A stretch of 64,000 nt of DNA from Micromonospora polyrhachis (GTDB lineage Bacteria; Actinomycetota; Actinomycetes; Mycobacteriales; Micromonosporaceae). The DNA lies in assembly GCF_014203835.1 (NCBI RefSeq), contig NZ_JACHJW010000001.1:4538501-4602500 (forward strand), given 5' to 3'. Shown here piece by piece: positions 51,516-60,432 of the stretch (position 1 is the first letter of the stretch; each line of letters starts with the position of its first letter). A program made the position numbers and the translations under genes. The notes below the pieces were generated by a model, which saw only the letters and a program-made list of their open reading frames with translations, was not told the origin of the DNA and made no database searches.

Positions 51516-53306
51516 GTGGCACGCGAGTTCGGCAGCGTCGGCGTGGTCGGGCTGGGCACGATGGGTGCCGGCATCGTCGAGGTGTTCGCGCGCAACGGCG
51601 TCGCCGTGGTCGCGGTCGAGATCAGCGAAGCGGCCCTGGACCGAGGTCGAGCCAACCTCACCAACTCCACCGACCGGGCGGTCGCCAAGGGCAAACTCGC
51701 CCCCGAGGCGCGGGACGCGCTGCACTCCCAGGTGACCTTCGCCGTCGGTCTCGACGCGTTACGCGAGGTCGATCTCGTCATCGAGGCGGTGCCTGAGCAC
51801 CTCGACCTCAAGCAGCGGATCTTCGGCGAGCTGGACCGCATCTGCAAGCCCGAGGCCATCCTGGCCACCAACACCTCCTCGTTGAGCGTCACCGAGATCT
51901 CCGTCGCGACCCACCGACCCAACCAGGTCGTCGGCGTCCACTTCTTCAACCCGGCGCCGATCATGAAGCTGGTCGAGGTGATCCGGACGGTGGTCACCGA
52001 GCCCGAGGTGGTCGCCGACGTCGAGGCGCTCTGCGCCCGGCTCGGCAAGGTCGCCGTCACCATCAACGACCGGGCCGGTTTCATCGCCAACGCCCTGCTC
52101 TTCGGCTACCTCAACCGCGCGGTGGGGATGTTCGAGTCGCGGTACGCCAGCCGGGAGGACATCGACGCCGCGATGAAGCTCGGCTGCGGCCTCCCGATGG
52201 GGCCGCTGGCACTGATGGACCTGATCGGTATCGACACCGCGTACGAGATCCTCGACACCATGTACCGCCGGGGTGGTCGGGACCGCCGGCACGCCCCGGT
52301 GCCGCTGATCAAGCAGATGGTCACGGCGGGACTGCTCGGCCGCAAGTCGGGCCGCGGTTTCTACACCTACGAGAAGCCCGGCTCGCCGGTGGTCGTACCC
52401 GACGACCAGACGCCGAACTCGACGCCGGCCGAGGCCACCGACGCCGCCCGCGCGATAACCAAGGTCGGGGTGGTCGGCTCCGGGACGATGGCCACCGGCA
52501 TCATCGAGGTCTTCGCCCGCGCGGGGTACGAGGTCGTCTCGGTGACCCGGGGTGCGGAGAAGTCCGCGAAGGTCTGCGAGTCGGTGAAGACCTCGCTCAA
52601 CAAGGCGGTGGTACGCGGCAAGCTCGCCGAGGCCGGTCGCGACGCGGCGCTGGGCCGGGTCACCTGGTCCGCCACGCTGGACCACCTGACCGACGTCGAC
52701 CTGGTGGTGGAGGCCGTGGTCGAGGAGCTGAGCGTCAAGAAGGCGCTCTTCGCCAGCCTCGACGAGATCTGCAAGCCCGGCGTGGTGCTCGCCACCACGA
52801 CCTCGTCGCTGCCGGTCATCGACATCGCCATGGCCACCCAGCGCCCGGCGGACGTGGTGGGCCTGCACTTCTTCAACCCCGCCCCGGTCATGCCGCTGGT
52901 AGAGGTGGTCCGCACCATCCGCACGTCGGAGGAGACCGTGGCGACCGGGCGGGCGGTCTGCACGGCGCTGGGCAAGACCGGCGTGATATGCGCCGACCGG
53001 TCGGGGTTCGTGGTGAACGCGCTGCTCTTCCCGTACCTCAACGACGCGGTGAAGATGCTGGAGGCGAACTACTCCACGGCAGACGGTATCGATCACGCCA
53101 TGAAGCTCGGCTGCGGTTACCCGATGGGTCCGTTCGAACTGCTCGACGCGGTCGGGCTGGACGTGTCGCTGGCCATCCAGCAGGAGCTGTACCTGGAGTC
53201 ACGGGAGCCCGGGTTCGCCCCGGCGCCGCTGTTGGAACACCTGGTCACCGCCGGCTACCTGGGCCGCAAGACTGGCCGGGGATTCCGCGACCACACCAAC
53301 CGCTGA
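51516..53306 (+). CDS. double-length 3-hydroxyacyl-CoA dehydrogenase (two fused copies)
   Basis: A 596-residue protein of two complete dehydrogenase copies. Copy 1 (about 1-290) has VGVVGLGTMGAGI and an acidic strand-2 end (VAVEIS), VGVHFFNPAPIMKL with the catalytic His and KLGCGLPMGPLALMD. Copy 2 (about 305-596) has VGVVGSGTMATGI, strand-2 end VTRG, VGLHFFNPAPVMPL and KLGCGYPMGPFELLD. Both copies keep the catalytic His-Glu and the TSSL segment. Copy 2 differs in the cofactor region: Ala replaces the third Gly, and Arg replaces the acidic residue. The start is GTG at 51516 after GGGAGG. It probably acts in beta-oxidation or butyryl-CoA metabolism. Confidence 0.9.
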   Translation: MAREFGSVGVVGLGTMGAGIVEVFARNGVAVVAVEISEAALDRGRANLTNSTDRAVAKGKLAPEARDALHSQVTFAVGLDALREVDLVIEAVPEHLDLKQRIFGELDRICKPEAILATNTSSLSVTEISVATHRPNQVVGVHFFNPAPIMKLVEVIRTVVTEPEVVADVEALCARLGKVAVTINDRAGFIANALLFGYLNRAVGMFESRYASREDIDAAMKLGCGLPMGPLALMDLIGIDTAYEILDTMYRRGGRDRRHAPVPLIKQMVTAGLLGRKSGRGFYTYEKPGSPVVVPDDQTPNSTPAEATDAARAITKVGVVGSGTMATGIIEVFARAGYEVVSVTRGAEKSAKVCESVKTSLNKAVVRGKLAEAGRDAALGRVTWSATLDHLTDVDLVVEAVVEELSVKKALFASLDEICKPGVVLATTTSSLPVIDIAMATQRPADVVGLHFFNPAPVMPLVEVVRTIRTSEETVATGRAVCTALGKTGVICADRSGFVVNALLFPYLNDAVKMLEANYSTADGIDHAMKLGCGYPMGPFELLDAVGLDVSLAIQQELYLESREPGFAPAPLLEHLVTAGYLGRKTGRGFRDHTNR

Positions 53307-53345
53307 CACCGTCCCGCCGGAGAGCCGCCGGTGAGCCGCCGGGCT

Positions 53346-53480
53346 GGCCCGTCCGAGCGCGCTGAACCAGTTCGGTCCGGCTGGCTGGACCGGCCCGTCC
53401 GAGCGCGCTGAACCAGTTCGGTCCGGCTGGCTGAACCGGCCCGTCCAAGCGCGCTGAACCGGCCCGGTTCGGCTGGCCGA
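53346..53480 (+). repeat. 46-bp tandem repeats downstream of the double dehydrogenase gene
   Basis: Units begin at 53346, 53392 and 53438, each starting GGCCCGTCC and containing GCGCGCTGAACC, with the third diverging. They lie between the convergent dehydrogenase and FG-GAP genes. Internal GAACC/GGTTC-like inverted pieces could form hairpins. Confidence 0.88.
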
Positions 53481-53557
53481 ACCAGCTCGGGAGGCCGGTG
53501 TCTCCGTCGACATCGAAGACGCCAGCCTCCCGATGGTCGGCTTCCCCTGCCCGGCCG

Positions 53558-54658
53558 TCAGGGCCGGACGGTGACGTTCACCGTGGCGTTGCTGGTCCGG
53601 CCGTGCTCGGTCAGCCGGTAGACGAACCGGTCACTGGTGGCCTTTCCGGAACTCGGCGTGTAGAGGACCTTCCGGTCGCTGGTCACCCGGACCGTGCCGT
53701 GCTGCGGTGCCGTCACCACGCTGATCTTCGCCTGCGTGGTGGCGTAGTCGTTGTCGAGCACGGCGATCTTCGTCTTGCGACTGCCGTTGATCGAGACCTT
53801 GTCCCGGACCGCCCGGGGGGACTCGGTGAACGTGGCGTCCCCGTTGCCCAGGTAGTGCCGGACCTCGTCGCTGCCGTTGTCGGTGACGATCAGGTCGGGC
53901 CGGCCGTCACCGTTGAGGTCCTGGGTCTCCACCGACCAGTAGTTCTCGCCGGGGACCTCCCGTCGGATGTGATTCTTGGTGCCGTCGTCCCGGATCACGA
54001 CCACGCCGCTGGCGGCGTCACCACAACCCTCGACGTACGAGATGACCACGTCCATCGCGCCGTTGCCGTTGAAGTCGGCGAGCCTGAACTGGGGCCACCC
54101 GGCGCACCACCTGACCGGACCGGGCGTCAGCCCGCCGCTCGAGGTGTTCAGGTAGGTGACGAATCCCTCGCCCTGATCGGTCCACTGGTAGACGTCCTGC
54201 CGTCCGTCGCCGTTGAAGTCGGCCAGTCCGATGTAACTGGGCTGGTGGATGGCGTCGAAGCCGGCCGCTGGCTGGTAGTTGCGCAGCACCAGCAGATCGT
54301 GGTCGGCCGTTGGCGGTCGCCCGGCGAACCACGCCAGCACCAGCTCCGTCGAGCCGTCCCCGCCGAGATCGACCGCGACGCCGAGGTCCGGACAACTGAT
54401 CGGGTCGGTGCCGGTGTCCTCGAGATAGGTGTACGTCTTCGGAGACTTGTAGCCACCGCCGCGCTTGCCCAGCTCGACCTTGACCACGCACCGGTTCGGC
54501 TGGACGACGCCGAGCGAGGCGCGGTCGCGTAGTCCGTCGGCGTTCAGGTCGCCGTACATCGGGTCACCGACGCCGCCCGCCCATGCGGCCGGAGCTGCCC
54601 CGACAGCCACGGCCATTGTCACCACCACGACCGTTGTGGCGATGCGCTTTCCCCACAT
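53558..54658 (-). CDS. secreted FG-GAP/VCBS repeat protein
   Basis: A 366-residue exported protein. The signal peptide is WGKRIATTVVVVTMAVAVGAAPAAWA. Several FG-GAP/VCBS calcium-binding repeats follow, with the D-x-N-x-D-G pattern: DLNADGLRDRA, DFNGDGRQDVY, DFNGNGAMDVV and DLNGDGRPDLI. Residues about 280-366 form a cadherin-like/Ig domain with AVLDNDYATT and SVVTAPQHGTV. It probably is a cell-surface or extracellular adhesion or scaffolding protein with a seven-bladed propeller. The ATG at 54658 is preferred because GAGGAGG precedes it; an upstream ATG at 54694 has no such site. Confidence 0.87.
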   Translation of the reverse strand: MWGKRIATTVVVVTMAVAVGAAPAAWAGGVGDPMYGDLNADGLRDRASLGVVQPNRCVVKVELGKRGGGYKSPKTYTYLEDTGTDPISCPDLGVAVDLGGDGSTELVLAWFAGRPPTADHDLLVLRNYQPAAGFDAIHQPSYIGLADFNGDGRQDVYQWTDQGEGFVTYLNTSSGGLTPGPVRWCAGWPQFRLADFNGNGAMDVVISYVEGCGDAASGVVVIRDDGTKNHIRREVPGENYWSVETQDLNGDGRPDLIVTDNGSDEVRHYLGNGDATFTESPRAVRDKVSINGSRKTKIAVLDNDYATTQAKISVVTAPQHGTVRVTSDRKVLYTPSSGKATSDRFVYRLTEHGRTSNATVNVTVRP

Positions 54659-54805
54659 GACGCGCCTCCTCAGCGTCTCCCGTCCAGTCTCCATCTGCTG
54701 GCGCTAGGGCAACGTTAGTGCGATTTGTGGTTATCTAGCCTGTTCTGACCGTGATCCGACAAAGGCGGTAAAGGATGATGTTGAGTGCCCCGTACCCTGG
54801 AGAAC

Positions 54806-55132
54806 GTGAGCCCGCGTCGTAACCGTCCACGTCAAGCAGAGATCCCGCCGCTTGCCAGCGAACGGGCCCGACAGGGCGTGGAATCGGTGCAGTCCTGGCG
54901 CGACGGCGAGTGGCAGGTACGCGGCATCCCGGGCGGTGGGGCGGTAAAGACGTACCGCTGTCCCGGCTGTGACCAGGAGATCCGGCCGGGCGTGGCGCAC
55001 GTGGTGGCCTGGCCGGCGGATGGCCGGGGCGACCTTACCGATCGCCGACACTGGCACACCGGTTGCTGGCGGGCGCGGGACCGGCGGGCCCCCGGGATCC
55101 AGCGCTCCCGCAACGCCCCCCGACACGGCTGA
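54806..55132 (+). CDS. small putative zinc-binding protein
   Basis: A 108-residue protein. A basic N-terminus (SPRRNRPRQAEIPP) is followed by a CxxC-x(n)-H-x(3)-C type motif: YRCPGCDQEIRPGVAHVV, then DRRHWHTGCWRAR, probably a single zinc site. Related actinobacterial proteins are annotated as ATP/GTP-binding, without visible P-loop support here. TACCCT lies 7 nt before the GTG at 54806 and a GGAG lies between, so translation could be leaderless or not. GTG at 54785 is an alternative start. Confidence 0.75.
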   Translation: MSPRRNRPRQAEIPPLASERARQGVESVQSWRDGEWQVRGIPGGGAVKTYRCPGCDQEIRPGVAHVVAWPADGRGDLTDRRHWHTGCWRARDRRAPGIQRSRNAPRHG

Positions 55133-55259
55133 CCATCACCCCCGGCCCGGCGGTGCTGGTGCACGTCAAGCAGGCGGGGCGGATGCAGCATTCGGGATCT
55201 TCGTCACGCTGTTTCGGCCCCGGCTGACGTTCCGGCTGGATCAGGGCGAGACTGGAGCG

Positions 55260-56081
55260 GTGAGCACCGCCATCCGCGCCTCCTCCATCCTGCCCGGCAA
55301 CCGGGAGGACATCGAACTGCACACCGCCGACGGACTGCGTCTGGTCGGGGAACTCGCCCGGCCGGTCGACCGGGACCCGGTCGGCACGCTGATCTGCCTG
55401 CATCCGCTGCCCACCCACGGCGGAATGATGGACAGTCACGTCTTCCGCAAGGCGGCCTGGCGGTTGCCCGCCCTCGCCGACCTCGCCGTCCTGCGCTTCA
55501 ACACGCGGGGCACCAGCAGCGTGCGGGGCACCAGCGAGGGGGAGTTCGACAACGGAGTCGGCGAACGCTACGACGTGGCAGCCGCGATCGAGTACGCCGA
55601 GTTCGCCGAACTGCCCAACCTGTGGCTGGTCGGCTGGTCCTTCGGCACCGACCTGGCCCTGCGGTACGGCTGTGACCCGACGATCGCCGGGGCGATCCTG
55701 CTCTCGCCCCCGCTGCGCTACTCCACCGACGACGACCTGGCGGTCTGGGCCGAGACCGGTAAGCCACTGACCGCACTGGTGCCCGAGTTCGACGACTACC
55801 TGCGACCGGCCGAGGCGCGACGGCGGTTCGCGTCGATCCCGCAGGCCGAGGTGATCGGTGTGCCGGGTGCCAAACACCTCTGGGTCGGCAACGCCGAGAC
55901 GGTGCTGGACGAGGTGGTCCGCCGGGTCAACCCGACGGTGCCGGTGCCCCTGCCCAACACCTGGGACGGTCCGATGGAGACCGGTGACGCCAGCGCCTAC
56001 GCCGATCGTACGGTGGCGGCGTTCGCCGACCGGCCGGTCCCCGGGCCAGCACAGTCGCGAGCTGGGACCGAAGCGGAATAG
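55260..56081 (+). CDS. alpha/beta-hydrolase
   Basis: A 273-residue hydrolase of the KANL3/dienelactone-like alpha/beta fold. The oxyanion and first strand are LICLHPLPTHGGMMDSHV, the nucleophile elbow is GWSFGTDLALRYG (Ser in GxSxG), and a late AKHLWVGN provides the catalytic His. The acid is probably in LVPEFDDYLRP. The substrate is unknown; the family includes esterases and thioesterases. The GTG start follows GGAGCG. The gene is convergent with the exopolysaccharide operon. Confidence 0.85.
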   Translation: MSTAIRASSILPGNREDIELHTADGLRLVGELARPVDRDPVGTLICLHPLPTHGGMMDSHVFRKAAWRLPALADLAVLRFNTRGTSSVRGTSEGEFDNGVGERYDVAAAIEYAEFAELPNLWLVGWSFGTDLALRYGCDPTIAGAILLSPPLRYSTDDDLAVWAETGKPLTALVPEFDDYLRPAEARRRFASIPQAEVIGVPGAKHLWVGNAETVLDEVVRRVNPTVPVPLPNTWDGPMETGDASAYADRTVAAFADRPVPGPAQSRAGTEAE

Positions 56082-56127
56082 ACGGCAGCCGGTCGGCTCG
56101 GTCGGTACCGGGACCGACTTGGAGTAG

Positions 56128-57177
56128 TCACGACGTCTTCGCCGGCGGTCCGGGCGCGAGATCTGCGCCCGACGGGACCGTCGGGATCTCCCCGTCCGGC
56201 TTGCCTGCGACGATTCCCACGTCCGGCTTGCCTGCGACGATGCCCACGGGCGGCAGTTGGGATACCGGCGGCCAGCCGGGTAGCCAGTTCCGCCGTTGCG
56301 CCCACACGCCCCGCCAGTAACCGGCCCGACCGGTGAGCCGGGCGCCCAGCGCGCGAATGGCGATTCCGGTGGCCAACAGCGCCCGACCCAGCGCGGCCCG
56401 GGGCCGAGACCAACGAAGCCGTAGGTAGGTCGTCTTGCCGCGTAGCACCATGACCCGCTTGCCGACGCTTGTCGACGACGCCCCGCCGACGTGTCGTACC
56501 TGGGCGGACGGCACCAGGGCCGGGCTCGCGCCATGCTCTGTGGCGCGGGCGCAGAAGTCGATGTCCTCGCTGTACATGAAGAAGTCCGGGGCGAGGCCAC
56601 CGAGTTCGGTGAAGAACGCCCGTTCGATGAGCAGCAGGCAACCGGATGCGGCCGGTACCGGGCCGCCGGTCGTGCGGTCCAGTCCGGGCAGCTCCTCCGG
56701 GTTGGTGAGCGGGGAACGACGAAACACTGTGGACAGTCCGGTAGCGAAGCAGACGTACGCCCAGAGCGACGGCAGGGCGAAGACCGACCGTCCGTCGTCC
56801 GTACCGTCAACGTGCAGCGTCCGGCCGGCGTAGATCCGATGTGCCGGATGGGCACGGGCGAACCTCACCAGCTCGCCGAGTACGTCCCCGACCGGCTCGG
56901 TGTCCGGGTTGAGGAGCAGCAGCCAGTGCCCGGTGGCCCGCGCCGCGCCCACGTTGACCGCCCGCGCGAAACCGACGTTGTGGGCCAGCCGGACCACCCG
57001 GACATCGGGGAACGCGCCGGCCACGGCATCGGCCGAACCGTCGGTGGATGCGTTGTCGACGACGATCACCTCGTACGACACGGTCGGACGGGACGCCCGC
57101 AGCATCGACAGCGCCCGCAGGATCAACTCCCGGGTCTGGTACGAGACGACGATCAGGCTCACCGCCGGCGGGGTCAT
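56128..57177 (-). CDS. glycosyltransferase family 2 (rhamnosyltransferase-like)
   Basis: A 349-residue GT-A-fold transferase. The nucleotide-sugar part reads VSLIVVSYQTRELILRAL, VDNASTDGSADAV and LLLLNPDTEP (the DxD-like metal site NPDTE), with acceptor-domain text FFMYSEDIDFCARA. This resembles dTDP-rhamnosyltransferases of the WbbL/GT2 type. The C-terminus contains a 27-bp direct repeat in the DNA (56193-56246), giving two copies of VGIVAGKPD. It is the last gene of the operon. Its ATG overlaps the preceding stop by 4 nt. Confidence 0.88.
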   Translation of the reverse strand: MTPPAVSLIVVSYQTRELILRALSMLRASRPTVSYEVIVVDNASTDGSADAVAGAFPDVRVVRLAHNVGFARAVNVGAARATGHWLLLLNPDTEPVGDVLGELVRFARAHPAHRIYAGRTLHVDGTDDGRSVFALPSLWAYVCFATGLSTVFRRSPLTNPEELPGLDRTTGGPVPAASGCLLLIERAFFTELGGLAPDFFMYSEDIDFCARATEHGASPALVPSAQVRHVGGASSTSVGKRVMVLRGKTTYLRLRWSRPRAALGRALLATGIAIRALGARLTGRAGYWRGVWAQRRNWLPGWPPVSQLPPVGIVAGKPDVGIVAGKPDGEIPTVPSGADLAPGPPAKTS

Positions 57178-58223
57178 CGGGTGCCCCCGCCGGCCATCGT
57201 CCGGCTCGACTCGTCCCGCCCCCATGTCGTCCCGGCCGGCGTCCGTCGGGCCGATGCCTCGGCCAGCAGGGTCAGCGCCACATAGCAGGCAGCGGCCGGT
57301 AGCAGCCACGGGCGGGGTAGCACCACGTGGACCAGCCAGGAGCCGCCCCGACTGGGGTGTGCCCGGCTGTCCATGGTGCGTAGTGCCGCGTTGCCGGCTC
57401 GGACTCGGGCCAGTCGGCGCAGCAGGTCGCGGGTCCGCATCGGACTCTCCGAGGCTGCCCCGGCCGAGGCGACCTCGACCCGCTCACCCACCTGGTAGAT
57501 CGAGTCGAGGTAGAGGTCGTCGGCGAAGGTCTCCGGGAACCGCTCGAACCGCTCCCGCCCGGCCCGGGACACCGCGATCACCCCTCGGCCGATCAGGGCG
57601 TCTCGAAAGACCGGCAGCCGGCGGTTGATGGCGTAGTAGGCGCGTACCAGCAAGGGCCGGCCGGTGGTGACCACCACCCGGCGCGGGGCCACGGCGAGCG
57701 GGGTGGGGTGGTCGCCGGCTTCCCCCGGCGAGGATCCTCCGGATGGCGTGTCGACACCCGGCGGCCGGAGTGCCGCCGCGAGTGCCCGTGCATCGGCGGT
57801 GCCCAACTGGATGTCGGCGTCGAGGTAGATCCGCGGAAATCCGGTGGCCGTTTGATCGCCCGCGTTCAGTGCGGTGGCCTTGGACGACGCGGGTAGTTCG
57901 ACCACGGTGACCCCGGCGAAGGAACGGGCCACCGACGCGGTGCCGTCGGTGCAGCCGTTGGGGACCACGACGACCTCGAACTCGCCCGGCTTGGCATCCT
58001 CAAGGAGCCGGCGTAGGCACGAGCCGAGCACCGCTTCCTCGTTGTGTGCCGGGACGACCACACTGATCGGCCCGCCGTCCGCCCTGCGGACCGAAGTCCT
58101 GTCCACCTCGCCGTCCGAAGCCCGGCCCGGTCCACCGAGCGAGGTCGCGTCCGACTTGCCGGCCGAAGCCATGCCCGCCCCGCCGGCCGAAGCCCTGCCC
58201 GCCCCGCCGGCCGGGGTCACCAT
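57174..58223 (-). CDS. glycosyltransferase family 2
   Basis: A 349-residue transferase with a disordered N-terminus built from an 8-codon DNA repeat (58158-58212; GGAGRASAGGAGMASAG). The catalytic domain follows: ISVVVPAHNEEAVLGSCLRRLL, VVPNGCTDGTASVAR and the metal-binding YLDADIQLG. RLPVFRDALIGRGVIAVSR and DDLYLDSIYQ are acceptor-side motifs. A hydrophobic C-terminal helix (PWLLPAAACYVALTLL) may anchor it. The start ATG at 58223 overlaps the upstream gene by 7 nt; a start inside the repeat is possible. Confidence 0.85.
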   Translation of the reverse strand: MVTPAGGAGRASAGGAGMASAGKSDATSLGGPGRASDGEVDRTSVRRADGGPISVVVPAHNEEAVLGSCLRRLLEDAKPGEFEVVVVPNGCTDGTASVARSFAGVTVVELPASSKATALNAGDQTATGFPRIYLDADIQLGTADARALAAALRPPGVDTPSGGSSPGEAGDHPTPLAVAPRRVVVTTGRPLLVRAYYAINRRLPVFRDALIGRGVIAVSRAGRERFERFPETFADDLYLDSIYQVGERVEVASAGAASESPMRTRDLLRRLARVRAGNAALRTMDSRAHPSRGGSWLVHVVLPRPWLLPAAACYVALTLLAEASARRTPAGTTWGRDESSRTMAGGGTR

Positions 58224-59059
58224 GGGGCCCGCCCGGTCAGGGCGAGCCGGATCCGGCGGGCGGCGGTACGGCGACGCAGCCGCCAGCCCCGGTATTCGCG
58301 CAGGTCCAGCGAGGCGGCCTGGACGACCCGGGCCGAGTGGCGCATCTGTTCGGTCCACTCGGCGATGGTGGTGACGCCGGTCCGGCGGGCGGACAACGGT
58401 CGACGGGCCATGAAGTCGGCATCGGTACGGTAGATCGTGCGTGGACTGCGCGGGTCGTCCATGTGGTCCTCGCGCAGGAACGGGTGGTACCACCCGTTGA
58501 TCCAGCCGTGCCGGGCAGCCCGCAGGCACCAGGTGCTGAACGAGTCGTCGTCGCCGAGCTGGCCGGTCTGTCGTACCATCTCGCGTTTGAGTAGGTAGCC
58601 GCTGCCCTGGACCCAGTGGTTGCGTAACAGTTGGTGCCCGCCCGGATAGTCGGCCAGCTTCGCCGCGATCAGCGTCTCGTCGGCGTCCTCGTCGGGGAAC
58701 CGCCAGGTGCCGACGACCCCGAACCCGGGCACGTCGTCGTGGGCCTGCCGGAGTTTCTCCAGCCAGCCGTTCTCCGGCAGGCAGTCGTCGTCGACCTTGC
58801 TCAGCAGGTCGCCGGTCGACTCCTGCCACAACCAGTTCGTCGGTGCGTTCAGCCCGGCGTTGACCGAACTGTGGTGGAAGCGGTGGACCCGGGGGTGGTC
58901 CAGGTATTCCTCGACCGCGTCGAGCGTGGGTTGGTCAGTGCCGTTGTGCCACAACCAGACCCGGGCGTCCGGCGGGCAGGTGGTGAGCAGGTGAGGCAGG
59001 GAGAGCCGGACGTACTCCGGCCGGTCGTAGGTGATCATGAGAATGTCGATCCCGGTCAC
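58217..59059 (-). CDS. glycosyltransferase (GT2-like)
   Basis: A 280-residue transferase. It begins IDILMITYDRPEYVRLSL and has WLWHNGTDQPTLDAV, the metal-binding Asp cluster LLSKVDDDCLPENGW and VQGSGYLLKREMV. The acceptor region is GDDDSFSTWCLRAARHG. It lacks membrane helices. The GTG start overlaps the stop of the polymerase gene (GTGA), so the genes are coupled. It probably adds one sugar to the repeat unit of an exopolysaccharide. Confidence 0.85.
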   Translation of the reverse strand: MTGIDILMITYDRPEYVRLSLPHLLTTCPPDARVWLWHNGTDQPTLDAVEEYLDHPRVHRFHHSSVNAGLNAPTNWLWQESTGDLLSKVDDDCLPENGWLEKLRQAHDDVPGFGVVGTWRFPDEDADETLIAAKLADYPGGHQLLRNHWVQGSGYLLKREMVRQTGQLGDDDSFSTWCLRAARHGWINGWYHPFLREDHMDDPRSPRTIYRTDADFMARRPLSARRTGVTTIAEWTEQMRHSARVVQAASLDLREYRGWRLRRRTAARRIRLALTGRAPW

Positions 59060-60408
59060 GGCGCCTCGCTCTGGTTGACTCGCTCCGCCCGGGTCACCCG
59101 CCACAACGCGCCGGCGAGCCCGAGCAGGAGATGCACGGTGAGGAAATAGGTCGAGAAGTAGAGGGCGTCGAAGGTGAAGGCGGTGACGGCGGCGACGCCG
59201 AGCGACACCGCCAGGACGGCGGCCAGGTCCCGGTCGCGGGGGCGCAGCGCGAACCGGCGGACCCGACCGGCGACCACGACGCCGAGCAGGAACAGCAGGG
59301 CGAGCCCGGCCACGCCGACCACCCCGGTGCTGACCAGGGTGACCAGCCACTGGTTGTCGAGCAGTTGGTATAGCTCCGGCAGCCAGGTGCCGAGCCCTCG
59401 GCCGAACCAGAGCCGCTCGCTGATGTAGGGCGCGACGAACTCGTAGTCCTCCAGCCGACCCCGCACGCTGGGGTCGTTCTCGCCGGCGAAGATCAGTGCC
59501 CGCAGGGTGGCGAGTAGCCCCGGCCGGACGACCTGGATCATCGCGGTGAGGAAGAAACCGATCACGAGTACGTTGAAGGTCGTGCGCAGCGGCCAGATCA
59601 GGACGAACAGCAGGATGGCGGCGGCCAGCGCCAGCACCCCGGTGCGGGAGAGCGAGATCGGGATGACCCCCGCCTGGATGATCGCCAGGGTGCCGTAGAT
59701 CTGCCGGTTACGCCGGCTGGACGAGAACCTGGCGTAGTGGATGGAGACGATGAGACCGATCACCATCAGCACGCTGAACTCGATGTAGTGGCCAGCCGTC
59801 CCGGCGACCCGGACGAGGCCACCCCCACCGCGGTTGTCGAAGCCGATGAGGTCCCGCTGGAACATCAGCACCGGAGGCAGCTTGAGGTAGTTTGTCAGGT
59901 CGATTCGGAGGATGAACTGGCTCAGGGCGAAGAGCGCCATGACGGTGGCGCCCCAGGAGACCCAGCGCAGGACGTGGTCGATCCGCTTTCGGGTGAGCAC
60001 CCCGTCGGCGGCGGCGAGCAGCACGCCGGCTCCGGCGAACGCCATGAGTACCGCGCGGTGCAGGCCGTTGGACTCCAGGCCGGGCATGCCCCGCGACTGC
60101 GCCGCGATGTACGACGTACCGATGGTGACCAGGTAGATCGCGATAGCCCAGCGCATCGGCTGACGGCCCCTGGTGACCAGTGCCGGGTGCAGGCGGCTCA
60201 ACCCCCACCAGACGAGCAGCCCGAAGCCGAGCATGATGCCCGGCTTACCGAGGTCGCTCAGGGGCGGGAAGATCAGCCGGGACGGCAGCAGGTAGGCCAG
60301 CATGACCGCGATGACGAGGCCGGCGGTCGCGTCGGGAAAATGGTGTACGGCGGGGGTTATCCCGTCGTAGACGGTGACTGATCTCCGGGTGGAGAGATAG
60401 GTCGGCAC
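59056..60408 (-). CDS. O-antigen ligase/polymerase (Wzy-like) membrane protein
   Basis: A 450-residue polytopic protein with about ten to twelve membrane helices (LVIAVMLAYLLPSRLIF, WAIAIYLVTIGTSYIA, AVLMAFAGAGVLLAAADG, VLALAAAILLFVLIWPL, and a C-terminal set). The O-antigen_lig family region has LSRTGVLALAAA, followed by a periplasmic loop GRLEDYEFVAPYISERLWFGRGLGTW, typical of the Wzy_C/O-antigen ligase family. It presumably polymerises or transfers lipid-linked repeat units outside the membrane. It lies between the chain-length regulator and the glycosyltransferases. Confidence 0.88.
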   Translation of the reverse strand: MPTYLSTRRSVTVYDGITPAVHHFPDATAGLVIAVMLAYLLPSRLIFPPLSDLGKPGIMLGFGLLVWWGLSRLHPALVTRGRQPMRWAIAIYLVTIGTSYIAAQSRGMPGLESNGLHRAVLMAFAGAGVLLAAADGVLTRKRIDHVLRWVSWGATVMALFALSQFILRIDLTNYLKLPPVLMFQRDLIGFDNRGGGGLVRVAGTAGHYIEFSVLMVIGLIVSIHYARFSSSRRNRQIYGTLAIIQAGVIPISLSRTGVLALAAAILLFVLIWPLRTTFNVLVIGFFLTAMIQVVRPGLLATLRALIFAGENDPSVRGRLEDYEFVAPYISERLWFGRGLGTWLPELYQLLDNQWLVTLVSTGVVGVAGLALLFLLGVVVAGRVRRFALRPRDRDLAAVLAVSLGVAAVTAFTFDALYFSTYFLTVHLLLGLAGALWRVTRAERVNQSEAP

Positions 60409-60432
60409 GTCGCCCGCATCCTCAGCGCGTCG

